Shown: positions 7,950 to 17,533, numbered from the stretch's first letter. The stretch: DNA of 45,920 nt from Gammaproteobacteria bacterium (GCA_013151045.1 JAADIY010000031.1:1-45920); one strand, 5' to 3'. The notes: generated by a model from the sequence alone, not told the origin. Numbers and translations are program-made.

Positions 7950-10889
7950 TTAATTAGTGACGACGGTGAAGGTGTTGGCCGATGAGGCAGTGCTATCGCT
8001 GGCACCGACTGGGGTAATAATGGTAATGACTCGTGGCCCGGCGGTGGCGCCAGTGGCGATGTTCATTTGAATGGTGACTTCTGTGCCTGATACATTAACG
8101 AATGGTGAGGTGGCAAAGGTAATATCATTGGCCGGGGTTGCGGCCACTGTTGTCGTGCCATCGAGGCTGATGCCGCGAATGATCAGCTCGACGGTATTGC
8201 CTGCTACCGCCTGAATGGGGTTGATGGAATCAATCTGTGGCATGGCGGTGACGACGTTTAATTGTGACTGCGCGCTATTAGCAAAGACAATGCGACTGTC
8301 TATGGTATTTAAAACAACTTGTCTTGCACCGATCGGCGCATCGCTAGCAATATTCAAATCCACTGTTAGCTGTGTCCCATCCGCATTAATGGTTGGTGGT
8401 GCAGAAATGGTTATGCCATCGCTTGGATTTAAGCTCACCGATGTGACACTTGTTAAACCAACACCATTGACCGTCAGTGTTACGATGCTGTTGAGTGCGA
8501 CGGCGCTTGGTGATATCGAGGTGGCAATGTCGCCAACGACCATGCCCAATTGAGTAAAGCCGAGATTGTTGAATGTGCTGGTGCTGGGCTGTGGAATAAT
8601 TTCCACCTCAACGCCTAACTGTGCCGAAGTGACTAATCGGTCAATGGTTGGCTGCGTGCCGGCATCGGCTTGTCGTTGAACCCCTAGCGCTGGCGCGATA
8701 ATCGGTGTGACCTGGGCGCTGATGATGTTGGCAATGGTCAAACTGTTTGCCGCCGAGGCAATGGCAGAGGTATCGCCTGCCGGTGTCGACACAACGATAA
8801 CGCGTTGCCCTAATGGCGCATCGGTGGTTGCGGAAATATTCACTGTCAGTGATCGACCATTGGCGGCGACGACAGGTGCACTGGCACTAACACCTTGCGG
8901 CGGTTGAATACTGACAGCCGTTGCGCTATCGAGGAAATCACCGATCACGGTGACCAGGACAGGTGCAGCATCACGAATGATAAAGTTTGGCGTGATGGCG
9001 GTTACTGCTGGCTGGTTACCGACAATCAGGAAGCGGTTTGCGCTACTAGATACAACCGGTATGAGTGATACCAGGTCGACATTAACCAAATCGATGCGAC
9101 GTAATGTTTCTGGCGCATCAACGGCGATGGTTACATCAACGGTGACTTGCGTGCCTTGCGCATTGGCGGTTAACACTCCTGTGGTAATACCGGTATCCGG
9201 TGTGATGATAATATCTGCCACTGATTGCAGGCCGCTGCCGTTTATCGTTAACGTTAGCTCTGTTCCGATACGACCTTGGTCGGGTGTTAAGCCTGTTATA
9301 ACATCACCGAGCGATACACCCAAATTATTAGAACGAATCTGCAAGTCACTTAATGTCTGATTGTCACTGGCGATTTCAATTCCTAGTGTCGGCGCAATAA
9401 TTGGCGTTAATGTTGCGACCGGGCCATTCACCACTTCGAAGCTGTTGGCTGAACTGGCGACATCGGTGCTGATGCCAGCATCGGTGGTAAGGGCTAACAC
9501 ACGTTGACCCAGTGGTTCATCGGCCGGTACGGATAGATCGAAAGTGAGCATGCTGCCGTCTAACAAAACCTGAGGGTTGTTACCGACCATGCCGGTTGCA
9601 GGCAAAATATCGATCGACTGTACGTTGTCGAGATTCTGGCCACGTACTGTGACAGCGAGACGATCACTGTTTCGAACCACGACAATGGGATTGATAGATT
9701 CAATCACGGGAAGATTGATGGCAATATTGATGCGGTCTGTATCAGAACCAGCGAAGGCAATATTGCCATTAGCTGTGGTCAACACAATCTGGCGCAAGCC
9801 TTCGGCCGCGGTTTCAGCAATGGTTGCCGGTATCGTTAAAGACTGACCATCGGCGGCAATACTCAAGCTGGCCAAGCTTATATCGTCGGCAGGAATAATA
9901 CTGACTGCGGTGACGCTGCCCAGACCCACACCCGTGACAACGATATCAATGGGGCCACTGCCAACAGCCATTTCAGCTGGTGATACAACCGTTGCAATGT
10001 TACCGACAGCAATACCAACATTGCTTGAGACAATAGGCGTTATATTATTTTGCTCTGCTTGCACTCCCTCGCCTAACAATATTGCCAATGGTCTTGCTGC
10101 AAACGGTCCAATCTCTACTAATTCTGGCTCATCGGGGATTTCAATCTCGACACCAAGATTGGGGGCAAAGAACTGATTGTCACCTTGTGGCGGGACAAAC
10201 TGGCCTGTAATAAATACCGGGATTATTACACCCGGCAAATTCGATACTGAAATCGAGAGTGACGTTGTGCCTGCTGCTAACGCAGTGACAGTGACTGTCT
10301 GGTCTGGCACGGTATCGCCTTGCGGGATGATGACTGTCTCTGGCGCAATAGACAGCAGTGAAGTATTAGCTGCTGAAAAGGTAAAAACGTTATCGGCGAT
10401 ATCAACGCCGCCACTAAGCCTGATATCGAGCGTTTGGCTAGAGCCAGGAACGATCGCTAATGGTGACGGCCCGATAATTAAACCTGGCGCCCTCGGTTGA
10501 ATAATAATATCTGCGGTTGTTGACCCCAGCGGCGTTGTAAAAGCAAGAGTATAGGCCCCTATCGGTGTCGCCGCTCCAGCAAATACGTTGAAAACAACGT
10601 TTTCGCTTCCAGCATTAATATTAGAAATAATGACAGTGTCATCTTGAGGGGTGATGTCGGCACTGCGTAAATCTAAGCCAAGCGCGGTTAAGGAAAATGT
10701 TTGTCCAATACGAACAACACCAGGGGCAAGGCTATTAATGACTGGTGGATTTGCGCTGACATCACGCTGAATGCCAATGATGTTGCCAGAGGCATCGTAA
10801 ACAAATTCGGTAAAGACGCGAGTTTCCGCTTGCCCCAGCAGCGGAAAAATCAGAAACAAAACAAGAAGTTGGTGCAATCCCTTGCGCAC
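7950..10889 (-). CDS. exported protein of IPT/TIG-like repeats
   Basis: The 979-residue protein starts at a GTG with TAAGGGA nine bases upstream, and residues 1-22 form a signal peptide (core LLVLFLIFPLLGQA). Just after cleavage it has one YD-like motif (FVYDASGNIIGI), a link to RHS-type sequences. The rest is beta-rich tandem domains of IPT/TIG character, with recurring phrases such as INSLAPGVVRIG, IESINPIVVVRN and IDSINPIQAVAG, and with VVLNT or VLALTT plus SSANSF strand ends. A short linker of the type LGVSLGDVITGLTP recurs three times with variation, and IIAPALGV or IIAPTLGI twice. It is the first gene of the cluster of exported proteins. No catalytic motif is seen; a scaffold or adhesin is plausible. 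Confidence 0.82.
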   Translation of the reverse strand: MRKGLHQLLVLFLIFPLLGQAETRVFTEFVYDASGNIIGIQRDVSANPPVINSLAPGVVRIGQTFSLTALGLDLRSADITPQDDTVIISNINAGSENVVFNVFAGAATPIGAYTLAFTTPLGSTTADIIIQPRAPGLIIGPSPLAIVPGSSQTLDIRLSGGVDIADNVFTFSAANTSLLSIAPETVIIPQGDTVPDQTVTVTALAAGTTSLSISVSNLPGVIIPVFITGQFVPPQGDNQFFAPNLGVEIEIPDEPELVEIGPFAARPLAILLGEGVQAEQNNITPIVSSNVGIAVGNIATVVSPAEMAVGSGPIDIVVTGVGLGSVTAVSIIPADDISLASLSIAADGQSLTIPATIAETAAEGLRQIVLTTANGNIAFAGSDTDRINIAINLPVIESINPIVVVRNSDRLAVTVRGQNLDNVQSIDILPATGMVGNNPQVLLDGSMLTFDLSVPADEPLGQRVLALTTDAGISTDVASSANSFEVVNGPVATLTPIIAPTLGIEIASDNQTLSDLQIRSNNLGVSLGDVITGLTPDQGRIGTELTLTINGSGLQSVADIIITPDTGITTGVLTANAQGTQVTVDVTIAVDAPETLRRIDLVNVDLVSLIPVVSSSANRFLIVGNQPAVTAITPNFIIRDAAPVLVTVIGDFLDSATAVSIQPPQGVSASAPVVAANGRSLTVNISATTDAPLGQRVIVVSTPAGDTSAIASAANSLTIANIISAQVTPIIAPALGVQRQADAGTQPTIDRLVTSAQLGVEVEIIPQPSTSTFNNLGFTQLGMVVGDIATSISPSAVALNSIVTLTVNGVGLTSVTSVSLNPSDGITISAPPTINADGTQLTVDLNIASDAPIGARQVVLNTIDSRIVFANSAQSQLNVVTAMPQIDSINPIQAVAGNTVELIIRGISLDGTTTVAATPANDITFATSPFVNVSGTEVTIQMNIATGATAGPRVITIITPVGASDSTASSANTFTVVTN

Positions 10890-11512
10890 AGATGTAATCC
10901 CTTACATTTAAATAACTGTTATTAGTGTTACTAAACTATTGCTTTTATTTATTATCAAGCCGAACGAAACCCTAACATGGGGTTTCATTAAAAAGCAATT
11001 ATTTGTTTTGGGATTATCAATACAATGGGAAAGTGAATACATCGCTTGGTGTACGTTTGATTTGCTCACTAACTAAACTATACCAAACTCCTAACTATGC
11101 AACGACCTTATCCAGCGGCACACTGGTCATTTTTTACTATTTAGAATGAAGCTGATTAAATTCCCCCATGTTGTTGCCTCCTGCAATGGTTAATCAATGG
11201 CAAGGTAATATCTGCTTTGTTAAACACTGCAAAATTCATCCGCCTATACATCCATGTTTCAGTGTAGGAACCGGCAAGATCAAGCAACCGTTGATAATCA
11301 TGCTAAAAAATTAGGTGTTTTGACGGCTTTAGGCTTACCTGATGATCACAAAATCGTGGCATTATGAGTCAGTCACATTTGTGTTTCTTATATGAATCGT
11401 TAGGGTCTTTTGACGTTTCATTTTCATACAAATGATTGGCCCTTCCTTATAGCTTCGCTTGGACTACGGGTGCCCACTCATAACCATTGCGTTTACCGTC
11501 ACACCAAGACTC
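10890..11512. other. intergenic, no intact gene
   Basis: This AT-rich stretch lies upstream of the exported-protein cluster and should hold its promoter. A hairpin GAAACCC/GGGTTTC (about 10967-10987), followed on the plus strand by ATTAAAAA, could be a terminator or a leader hairpin for the minus-strand operon. Around 11275-11367 a plus-strand frame reads like a gene scrap (QDQATVDNHAKKLGVLTALG, ending in a stop) of unknown origin. I see no RNA gene here. Confidence 0.45.
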
Positions 11513-12045
11513 CTAAATCGATATAGGTTTTTCATTGAGAATATCATTCACTAACACAATCGCTTGTTCTTGCTGTTTCTCGTTCCGGTATGGATAAACA
11601 TTCGCTTTATCCTCAGTTGATAATGATTGTTCATCTTTGCAATCAATTTGAAGTTTTAAGTCCTTGACCAAACCAATCATTCCAAGCGTACTAATTTCCA
11701 GCAAAAAGCTTAATAAACCATAGCTTAGTAAGCGGATAATATGTACGTCAGCATTCAGAAAATCGCCGACACTATGAAAGAATTCCGTTGTCGCAACATG
11801 CGGCGCACACGGCATTTTCACTAAGATTTAATAAACTTGCCACCTTTACTGACAGCTCAGCTTTTAATTTAGCAATTTTCTATGCTGTAACATCTGCCTT
11901 TGCCCACCCAGCATGGTAAGCGCTATTTAATCTTTTACTGATTAATATCTCTTGATGTGTAATTTGATTTTCTATACTTTCCACTTCTTTTTGAATACGA
12001 GTATATTCGGCTGTATCAGCATGGGAAAAGGGAATAAAATTAAAG
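11513..12045 (-). pseudogene. remnant of a coiled-coil/membrane protein gene
   Basis: Two frames read as pieces of one protein. The upstream part (about 12045 to 11896) encodes a charged coiled coil (TAEYTRIQKEVESIENQI, then ISKRLNSAYHAGWAKAD), interrupted by a TAG after VTA, and continues KIAKLKAELSVKVASLLNL. A frame change near 11821 leads into HIIRLLSYGLLSFLLEIS, a hydrophobic segment, and a polar tail ending NDILNEKPISI at 11513. The combination suggests an inner-membrane protein with a periplasmic or cytoplasmic coiled coil. I do not recognise the family. The stop codon and frame change make function unlikely. Its 5' end overlaps the divergent broken regulator, consistent with rearranged accessory DNA. 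Confidence 0.5.
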
Positions 12046-12346
12046 ATGCACGCTTTTCTCAGGACGCGTTAGGAAATATCATGGATGTATCACGATGCCA
12101 AATTTGGCGACATGAAACAGACCAACCCGTTAGTAACGGATATGTTAATAATGTATCGCTGAAGCGACAGGAAAATCGTTAGATTTTTTGAAGATCGAAA
12201 CGAATATTAAGATCGATTTGAGCACAAGACCCTCTGCCGAACCTTTTAAGCACTTGGTTATTGAGGAAAGTGATAACCAACAATCTATAGCAGAACAAGC
12301 TATTTTCTATTTTCGAACAACTATTCATATTAATAAAAAAGAATAA
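12021..12346 (+). pseudogene. frameshifted XRE-family HTH regulator
   Basis: The first frame starts at ATG 12021 and encodes a helix-turn-helix of the Cro/C1 type (KIKDARFSQDALGNIMDVSR, then QIWRHETDQP). It loses register around 12140-12175 and stops at 12182. A second frame picks up the expected continuation (KSLDFLKIETNIKIDL, then PFKHLVIEESDNQQSIAEQA) and ends at 12346. Together they would make an ordinary small regulator of ~100 residues, as found in mobile elements. The frame change implies a dead gene, unless the assembly is wrong. Confidence 0.6.
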
Positions 12347-12533
12347 TCGCGGTCACTTACAACTTCAATTATAACCTTTCTAATTATCATAAAGAATCGT
12401 TGCTAAATTAGCTTTAAAAATTTTGATAAAATTTCCACCAAAAATGAAACATCTTATCTTACTTATTTTACTACCACCGGCAGACCAAAAAATTAAAATC
12501 GAAAAAAAATTAACATAAAGTCAATTTGTTAAA

Positions 12534-12674
12534 TGGTGGAGAGAGAGAGAGGGATTACTCGCTGCGCTCGCCCTACGGGTCACCTACGCTGCGCTTCGGC
12601 GCTCCAATACGCTAACGCGTATTGGTCAAACCCAAGCTAATATTTCATCGAGGGTTCGAATATGTCCTCTCTTT
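12534..12674. repeat. palindromic element bounded by tRNA-Ser 3'-end-like sequences
   Basis: The left end (12534-12556) is nearly the same as the 3' end of the nearby tRNA-Ser as read on the plus strand. The right end (12646-12674) resembles the same tRNA T-arm and acceptor in the opposite orientation (ATCGAGGGTTCGAA). Between them are GC-rich palindromes, including a perfect 9-bp hairpin CCAATACGC-TAAC-GCGTATTGG (12604-12625) and CTCGCTGCGCTCG-type repeats. This resembles repetitive tRNA-derived palindromic sequences of gammaproteobacterial chromosomes or the scar of a tRNA-targeting element. Confidence 0.6.
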
Positions 12675-12715
12675 GCAAACGCAATACGACTAACATTGCG
12701 CTAATTTTCCAAGTT

Positions 12716-12805
12716 TGGCGGAGAGAGAGGGATTCGAACCCTCGATACGGATTAACGTATACACACTTTCCAGGCGTGCGCCTTCAGCCACTCGGCCACC
12801 TCTCC
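12716..12805 (-). tRNA. tRNA-Ser (anticodon GGA)
   Basis: On the minus strand the gene begins GGAGAGGTGGCCGAG and ends with an encoded CCA. The acceptor stem pairs GGAGAGG with TCTCTCC (one G-T pair). The anticodon stem-loop is CACGC-CTGGAAA-GTGTG, giving GGA. A long variable arm (ATACGTTAATCCGTAT) and a T-arm GAGGGTTCGAATCCCTC are present. The length of 90 nt with CCA is typical of serine tRNAs. Confidence 0.95.
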
Positions 12806-12852
12806 ACATCTTTTCTCATTGTACCCATATGATCGCTCGGAACACCGACGGA

Positions 12853-12918
12853 TACTGGCTCGTTGCACCGATGAAACTGGCACATTGCACCGAAAGTACT
12901 GGCACGTTGACCAATACG
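12853..12918 (+). repeat. three imperfect 22-bp tandem repeats before xseB
   Basis: Three units at 12853-12874, 12875-12896 and 12897-12918 share the pattern (T/A)ACTGGC-CGTTGCACCGA with a few changes. They lie in the leader of xseB-ispA-dxs, between it and the divergent tRNA-Ser. They could be regulator sites, a leader structure or an inert expansion. Confidence 0.5.
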
Positions 12919-12971
12919 ATGGCTTACGCTACCGTAAGCGCGGCCGCAATGATAACGGAGGAACACCTAGT

Positions 12972-13235
12972 TTGCCACGTAAGAAATCGACAAGCCCTGA
13001 CTTTGAGCATTCTCTAAATGAACTAGAGACGCTGGTAGAACAAATGGAACAAGGCGATATCAGCCTTGAACAGTCGCTAGAGCTGTTTGAACGCGGCATA
13101 AAATTAACCCGTTCTTGCCAAGAATCACTGAAAAAAGCCGAGCTACGCGTACAGCAGCTCGTTGAAAAAAATGGCGATAATCAGTTAGAAGACTTTGCTG
13201 ATGCTAATGAGGATGCTGAAACTGAAACACCTTAA
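12972..13235 (+). CDS. xseB: exodeoxyribonuclease VII small subunit
   Basis: The 87-residue product matches XseB: FEHSLNELETLVEQMEQGDI, then SLEQSLELFERGIKLTRSCQ and a helical C-terminus. With XseA (not in the window) it forms exonuclease VII, which degrades single-stranded DNA from either end. I start it at TTG 12972 because GGAGG lies ten bases upstream and the family normally begins a few residues before the SLNELE motif. Longer in-frame starts would add an unrelated N-terminus made of the tandem-repeat leader. The 3' end overlaps the start of ispA, so the two genes are translationally coupled. The extreme C-terminus is acidic (DANEDAETETP). Confidence 0.93.
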   Translation: MPRKKSTSPDFEHSLNELETLVEQMEQGDISLEQSLELFERGIKLTRSCQESLKKAELRVQQLVEKNGDNQLEDFADANEDAETETP

Positions 13236-14112
13236 TGAATTAATGCATCGCTATCAAGATCGTGTTGACACTGCATTAACCGAATTCCTGCCTTCCAAAG
13301 AACTGACTCCTACGCAATTACATGATGCCATGCATTATGCCGTATTGGGAGGAGGCAAGCGTATTCGCCCAGTATTGGCATATACCACGGCCGAGTGTTT
13401 AGGTGCAGACCTAGCCGACGTGGATGCAGCAGCATGCGCAGTTGAGCTGATACATTGCTATTCATTGGTACACGATGATTTACCGGTAATGGATAATGAT
13501 GATTTACGTCGTGGCCAGCCAACCTGCCACAAAGTCTATGGCGATGCCATGGCGCTATTAGCTGGCGACGCCTTACAGTGTTTTGCCATCGAAATACTCT
13601 CGCATGGCGATTTCAGTCAGGAACAAACGCGGTCGCGTTTGAAAATGATTGCAACAATATCCAGCGCCTCAGGTTCTACAGGGATGGCTGGTGGCCAAGC
13701 CATCGATCTTGCTGCGGTGGGCAAACATTTGACCATCGAGCAACTCGAGCAAATGCATTGCCTAAAAACCGGTGCGCTGATCGAGGCTAGTGTGGTTGTC
13801 GGTGCCCTTGCGGCCAATTGCGACGACAACACGATGAAACAGCTTAAAGCCTATGCTCAGTGCATTGGTCTGGCTTTTCAAATACGCGATGATTTACTCG
13901 ATATTGAAGCAGATACCGAAACCCTTGGCAAACCTCAAGGCTCCGACCAAGAACAAGGCAAACCTACTTACCCATCGTTACTCGGTCTCCAGGGCGCTCG
14001 CGATATGGCGACGAAGATGCATAGCTGCGCCTTAAATGCACTGCAACCTCTGGGCGATAAAGTCGACCCGCTACGATGGCTGTCCAGCTACATTGTAGAG
14101 CGAGCAAATTAA
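13213..14112 (+). CDS. ispA: farnesyl diphosphate synthase (geranyltranstransferase)
   Basis: This short-chain trans-prenyl diphosphate synthase condenses IPP with DMAPP and GPP to make farnesyl diphosphate. The first Asp-rich motif is DDLPVMDNDD after LIHCYSLVH, the second is DDLLD in GLAFQIRDDLLDIEAD, and GGGKRIRP and KTGALI are also present. The ATG at 13213 has GAGG just before it and overlaps the end of xseB by 23 bp; ATG 13243 and TTG 13195 are alternatives. Length (~299 residues) is normal. Its neighbour dxs supplies the precursor pathway, so the group couples isoprenoid synthesis. Confidence 0.95.
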   Translation: MLKLKHLNELMHRYQDRVDTALTEFLPSKELTPTQLHDAMHYAVLGGGKRIRPVLAYTTAECLGADLADVDAAACAVELIHCYSLVHDDLPVMDNDDLRRGQPTCHKVYGDAMALLAGDALQCFAIEILSHGDFSQEQTRSRLKMIATISSASGSTGMAGGQAIDLAAVGKHLTIEQLEQMHCLKTGALIEASVVVGALAANCDDNTMKQLKAYAQCIGLAFQIRDDLLDIEADTETLGKPQGSDQEQGKPTYPSLLGLQGARDMATKMHSCALNALQPLGDKVDPLRWLSSYIVERAN

Positions 14113-14144
14113 GCAATTTCACAGAGCAGCAATAGTCGTAGGAG

Positions 14145-14153
14145 TGCTATAAT
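14145..14153 (+). promoter_or_regulatory. extended -10 promoter for dxs
   Basis: TGCTATAAT is a perfect extended -10 (TG-n-TATAAT) in the 85-bp gap between ispA and dxs, about 45 bp before the dxs start. No good -35 is seen, as expected for this promoter class. It would let dxs be transcribed apart from xseB-ispA. Confidence 0.55.
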
Positions 14154-14197
14154 CTGCGCTATACCCATGCCCAAACCAGGTTCCAGCAAGCAGCAAT

Positions 14198-16120
14198 ATG
14201 TCAGATCGCTCAAGTCAGCACAGCAACTACCCCTTACTCGATCGCGTAGACAAACCTGAGGATTTACGCCGTCTTGAGGTAAAAGAACTACCTGAACTTG
14301 CTGCAGAATTAAGAAATTTCTTTATTGACTCTGTCGCCGAGACAGGTGGTCATTTTGCCGCTGGCTTAGGCACTGTAGAACTAACCGTCGCACTACACTA
14401 TATCTACAATACGCCTTTTGATCGTTTAGTCTGGGATACTGGCCACCAAAGCTATCCGCATAAAATTCTTACTGGGCGTCGCAACCGTATGTCGAGCTTA
14501 CGCCAACATGGTGGCTTATCTGGATTCCCTAAACGCGATGAAAGCGATTACGACACTTTTGGTGTAGGCCACTCGAGTACTTCCATTAGCGCTGCTGTCG
14601 GAATGGCAATAGCTGCTCAACACGAGCAACAAGGTCGCAAAACCGTAGCCGTGATTGGTGATGGCGCAATGACCGCTGGTATGGCATTTGAGGCGTTGAA
14701 CCATGCTGGTGATCTCGATACAAATTTATTAGTCATCCTTAATGACAATGAAATGTCGATTTCGCCTAACGTTGGTGGCATGTCAAATCATTTAGCACGC
14801 ATACTTTCAGGTAAGCTTTATTCCAGCGCAAAAGAAGGTAGCAAAAAGCTGTTAGGTCGCATGCCACCGGTATGGGAACTCGCGCGCCGCGCCGAAGAAC
14901 ACTTTAAAGGCATGGTCATACCCGGCACTTTATTTGAAGAATTAGGTTTTAATTATATTGGCCCGATTGATGGCCATGATATCGATGTGCTTGTGCGAAC
15001 TTTAAAAAATATGCGCACAATGAAAGGCCCGCAGTTTTTACACATCGTTACGCAAAAAGGCAAAGGCTTTGAACTTGCCGAAAAAAATCCGACAAGCTAT
15101 CACGGTGTTTCACCTTTTGACCGTCACACCGGCAAATCCAATACCAGTAACAGTGGCGTTAAGAAGAAATCATTTACCGATATCTTCAGCGACTGGGTAT
15201 GCGATATGGCCGAACAAGACGATCAGCTTATGGCGATTACGCCAGCAATGTGTAGTGGCTCTGGATTAGTTGAATTCTCAAAACGCTTTCCACAACGTTA
15301 TTTTGATGTTGGCATCGCTGAACAACACAGTGTCACTATGGCTGCGGGCATGGCCTGTGATGGTGTAAAACCGGTTGTTGCTATTTACTCATCATTTCTG
15401 CAACGCGCTTATGATCAGCTCGTCCACGACGTCGCCTTACAGAATCTACCCGTATTATTCGCAATTGACCGTGCTGGCCTAGTCGGTGCTGATGGTGCTA
15501 CGCACACCGGTAACTTAGATATTAGCTTTTTACGCTGCGTACCTAATATGACGATTATGACACCGGCCGATGAAAACGAATGCCGACAAATGTTGTATAC
15601 CGGCTTTCAACATAACGGCCCCGCCAGCGTACGCTACCCTCGTGGCAGCGGCGCAGGTGTCGAAGTGCAAAGCGAAATGCAGGCAATTGCCCTTGGTAGC
15701 GCTGAAGTACGCCGTCAAGGCAAAGACATTGCCATTCTTTCTTTTGGTACTTTGCTCGACAAGGCCATGCAAGTGGGTGAAATGCTCGATGCAACCGTTG
15801 TTAATATGCGTTTCGTTAAACCACTCGATGCAGCGCTTATTATTGAACTCGCACTGCAACATAATACTATTGTCACTGTCGAAGAAAATGTGGTTGCAGG
15901 CGGCGCAGGCAGTGGGGTTAACGAAACCCTTGCATCTCATCGCCTAAACCCCCATATACTTAATATTGGTCTACCAGATTATTTTGTTGAGCATGGCTCA
16001 CAAGCAGAGTTACTGCAACAATATGGTCTAGACCGTGACGGAATTCACAAGCAAATTACTGAATTTATGACATATAATCATTGTCAAAGTAACGATGCTA
16101 AGGTAAAGTCAGTTATTTAG
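14198..16120 (+). CDS. dxs: 1-deoxy-D-xylulose-5-phosphate synthase
   Basis: The thiamine-diphosphate enzyme joins pyruvate and glyceraldehyde 3-phosphate, the first step of the MEP pathway to IPP and DMAPP. The 640 residues carry the expected marks: [16 protein letters not shown], the ThDP/Mg motif [18 protein letters not shown] followed by [12 protein letters not shown], the catalytic Glu context [27 protein letters not shown], and YPRG. Full length compared with E. coli Dxs (~620), with a slightly longer C-terminus. It needs thiamine diphosphate, whose synthesis uses ThiL, encoded close by on the other strand. Confidence 0.98.
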   Translation: MSDRSSQHSNYPLLDRVDKPEDLRRLEVKELPELAAELRNFFIDSVAETGGHFAAGLGTVELTVALHYIYNTPFDRLVWDTGHQSYPHKILTGRRNRMSSLRQHGGLSGFPKRDESDYDTFGVGHSSTSISAAVGMAIAAQHEQQGRKTVAVIGDGAMTAGMAFEALNHAGDLDTNLLVILNDNEMSISPNVGGMSNHLARILSGKLYSSAKEGSKKLLGRMPPVWELARRAEEHFKGMVIPGTLFEELGFNYIGPIDGHDIDVLVRTLKNMRTMKGPQFLHIVTQKGKGFELAEKNPTSYHGVSPFDRHTGKSNTSNSGVKKKSFTDIFSDWVCDMAEQDDQLMAITPAMCSGSGLVEFSKRFPQRYFDVGIAEQHSVTMAAGMACDGVKPVVAIYSSFLQRAYDQLVHDVALQNLPVLFAIDRAGLVGADGATHTGNLDISFLRCVPNMTIMTPADENECRQMLYTGFQHNGPASVRYPRGSGAGVEVQSEMQAIALGSAEVRRQGKDIAILSFGTLLDKAMQVGEMLDATVVNMRFVKPLDAALIIELALQHNTIVTVEENVVAGGAGSGVNETLASHRLNPHILNIGLPDYFVEHGSQAELLQQYGLDRDGIHKQITEFMTYNHCQSNDAKVKSVI

Positions 16121-16176
16121 TACCTGACTAATTTACTCAGGTATTCCCCTCTTATTTTCCGACAGGAAGCTCTAAC

Positions 16177-16992
16177 ATGGCCCTCGACTCAGATAGCAAC
16201 AGCGTTGATACCATCGCTGATGTCCAAGCCACACCTGATACTCGACGTATCGACATTAATAAAGTCGGTATTAAAGACATTCGCCACCCAGTGCGCATTC
16301 AAGACCGCACCGGCGATGAACAGCATGTGGTTGCCAATTTTAATATGTATGTGCATTTGCCACATAATTTTAAAGGCACACATATGTCACGTTTTGTTGA
16401 AGTACTCAACGAACATGAACGTGAAATTTCGGTTCAATCCTTTCGCAATATCATTGCTGAAACAACAGAACGACTCGATGCCGAGTCAGGTCACGTTGAA
16501 ATGCGCTTTCCGTATTTCGTTGAAAAAACAGCGCCTGTTTCTGGCGTAAAAAGTTTACTCGACTATGAAGTGACCTTCACTGGCACCAGTCATCAAGGCA
16601 AAACTGAGCTTTGGGTTGAAGTCGTTGTCCCCGTTACTAGCCTTTGTCCATGCTCAAAGAAAATTTCAGACTATGGCGCACATAATCAGCGCTCACACGT
16701 AACAGTCAACGCTAAAACCGGTGACTTTATTTGGATAGAAGAGCTTATTGACTATGTAGAGTCAGAAGCATCGTGTGAGCTTTATGGTTTGCTGAAACGC
16801 CCTGATGAAAAATACGTAACAGAACGTGCTTACGACAACCCAAAGTTTGTTGAAGACATGGTTCGCGATATCGCCATGCGTCTCAATGAAGATGACCGCG
16901 TACTCGCCTATACCGTTGCCTCAGAAAATTTCGAATCTATACATAATCATTCTGCTTACGCATTAATCGAAAAAGACAAACAAGCTGACTAA
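16177..16992 (+). CDS. folE2: GTP cyclohydrolase I type IB (FolE2)
   Basis: This 271-residue protein is the FolE2 form of GTP cyclohydrolase I, which converts GTP to dihydroneopterin triphosphate for folate and, in many bacteria, queuosine. Family marks are [33 protein letters not shown], and [20 protein letters not shown] with the conserved Cys. FolE2 is known to work with metals other than zinc. It follows dxs by 56 bp with AGGAAG before the ATG and probably belongs to the same transcription unit. tgt and queA of queuosine synthesis are elsewhere in the window. Confidence 0.95.
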   Translation: MALDSDSNSVDTIADVQATPDTRRIDINKVGIKDIRHPVRIQDRTGDEQHVVANFNMYVHLPHNFKGTHMSRFVEVLNEHEREISVQSFRNIIAETTERLDAESGHVEMRFPYFVEKTAPVSGVKSLLDYEVTFTGTSHQGKTELWVEVVVPVTSLCPCSKKISDYGAHNQRSHVTVNAKTGDFIWIEELIDYVESEASCELYGLLKRPDEKYVTERAYDNPKFVEDMVRDIAMRLNEDDRVLAYTVASENFESIHNHSAYALIEKDKQAD

Positions 16993-17035
16993 TAAGCAAA
17001 GGCGGCGATGTCGCCCTTGTTCTTAAATCTATAGG

Positions 17036-17518
17036 CTATAAGTAATTAGTGCCAGAAAAAATTAATGCCAGAACAATCGCGGCATAAATACCTGCCAACA
17101 CATCGTCAAACATAATGCCGAAACCACCATGGACACTGCGGTCAATCACCCGTATAGGCCATGGCTTCCATATATCAAATAAACGAAATAACGCAAAACC
17201 AATCAACATCCAGAGCCAACCACTCGGCGCAAATGTCATTGTAATAAGATAGCCAACAACTTCGTCCCAGACAATTGCCGGATGATCATGCACACCTAGT
17301 GCTTTAGCGGTATAACCGCAAAGCCAAACTCCCAGCACAAAACACAACACGGTTATCGCAATGTAAACCGTTAGCGATAATTGCAGCGAACATAGCAGCC
17401 AATACAAGGCCACGCCGACTAAAGTACCAAAAGTACCCGGCGCTTTAGGAGCCAAACCAGTGCCAAAACCTAATGACAATGCATGAATAGGATTTTTTAA
17501 TAAACTCGCAGAAAGCAC
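17036..17518 (-). CDS. pgpA: phosphatidylglycerophosphatase A
   Basis: The enzyme dephosphorylates phosphatidylglycerophosphate to phosphatidylglycerol at the inner membrane. The 160 residues contain the PgpA motifs GTGLAPKAPGTFGTL, HDHPAIVWDEVVGY, FRLFDIWKPWPI and GGFGIMFDDVLAG, and about four hydrophobic segments. The start is GTG 17518, 15 bp after thiL. It is the last gene of the minus-strand glyA-to-pgpA run and converges on folE2; only ~43 bp separate the two stop codons. Confidence 0.94.
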   Translation of the reverse strand: MLSASLLKNPIHALSLGFGTGLAPKAPGTFGTLVGVALYWLLCSLQLSLTVYIAITVLCFVLGVWLCGYTAKALGVHDHPAIVWDEVVGYLITMTFAPSGWLWMLIGFALFRLFDIWKPWPIRVIDRSVHGGFGIMFDDVLAGIYAAIVLALIFSGTNYL

Positions 17519-17533
17519 TCTATTTAAACCTTA

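Noticed and set aside
12784-13017. ORFs across the tRNA-Ser gene on both strands
   Set aside because: They read through a well-formed tRNA and the tandem-repeat leader, so they are not coding.
16993-17035. Possible bidirectional terminator between folE2 and pgpA
   Set aside because: The hairpin around GGCG-ATGT-CGCC is short and bulged, with no clear T run, so I did not list it.
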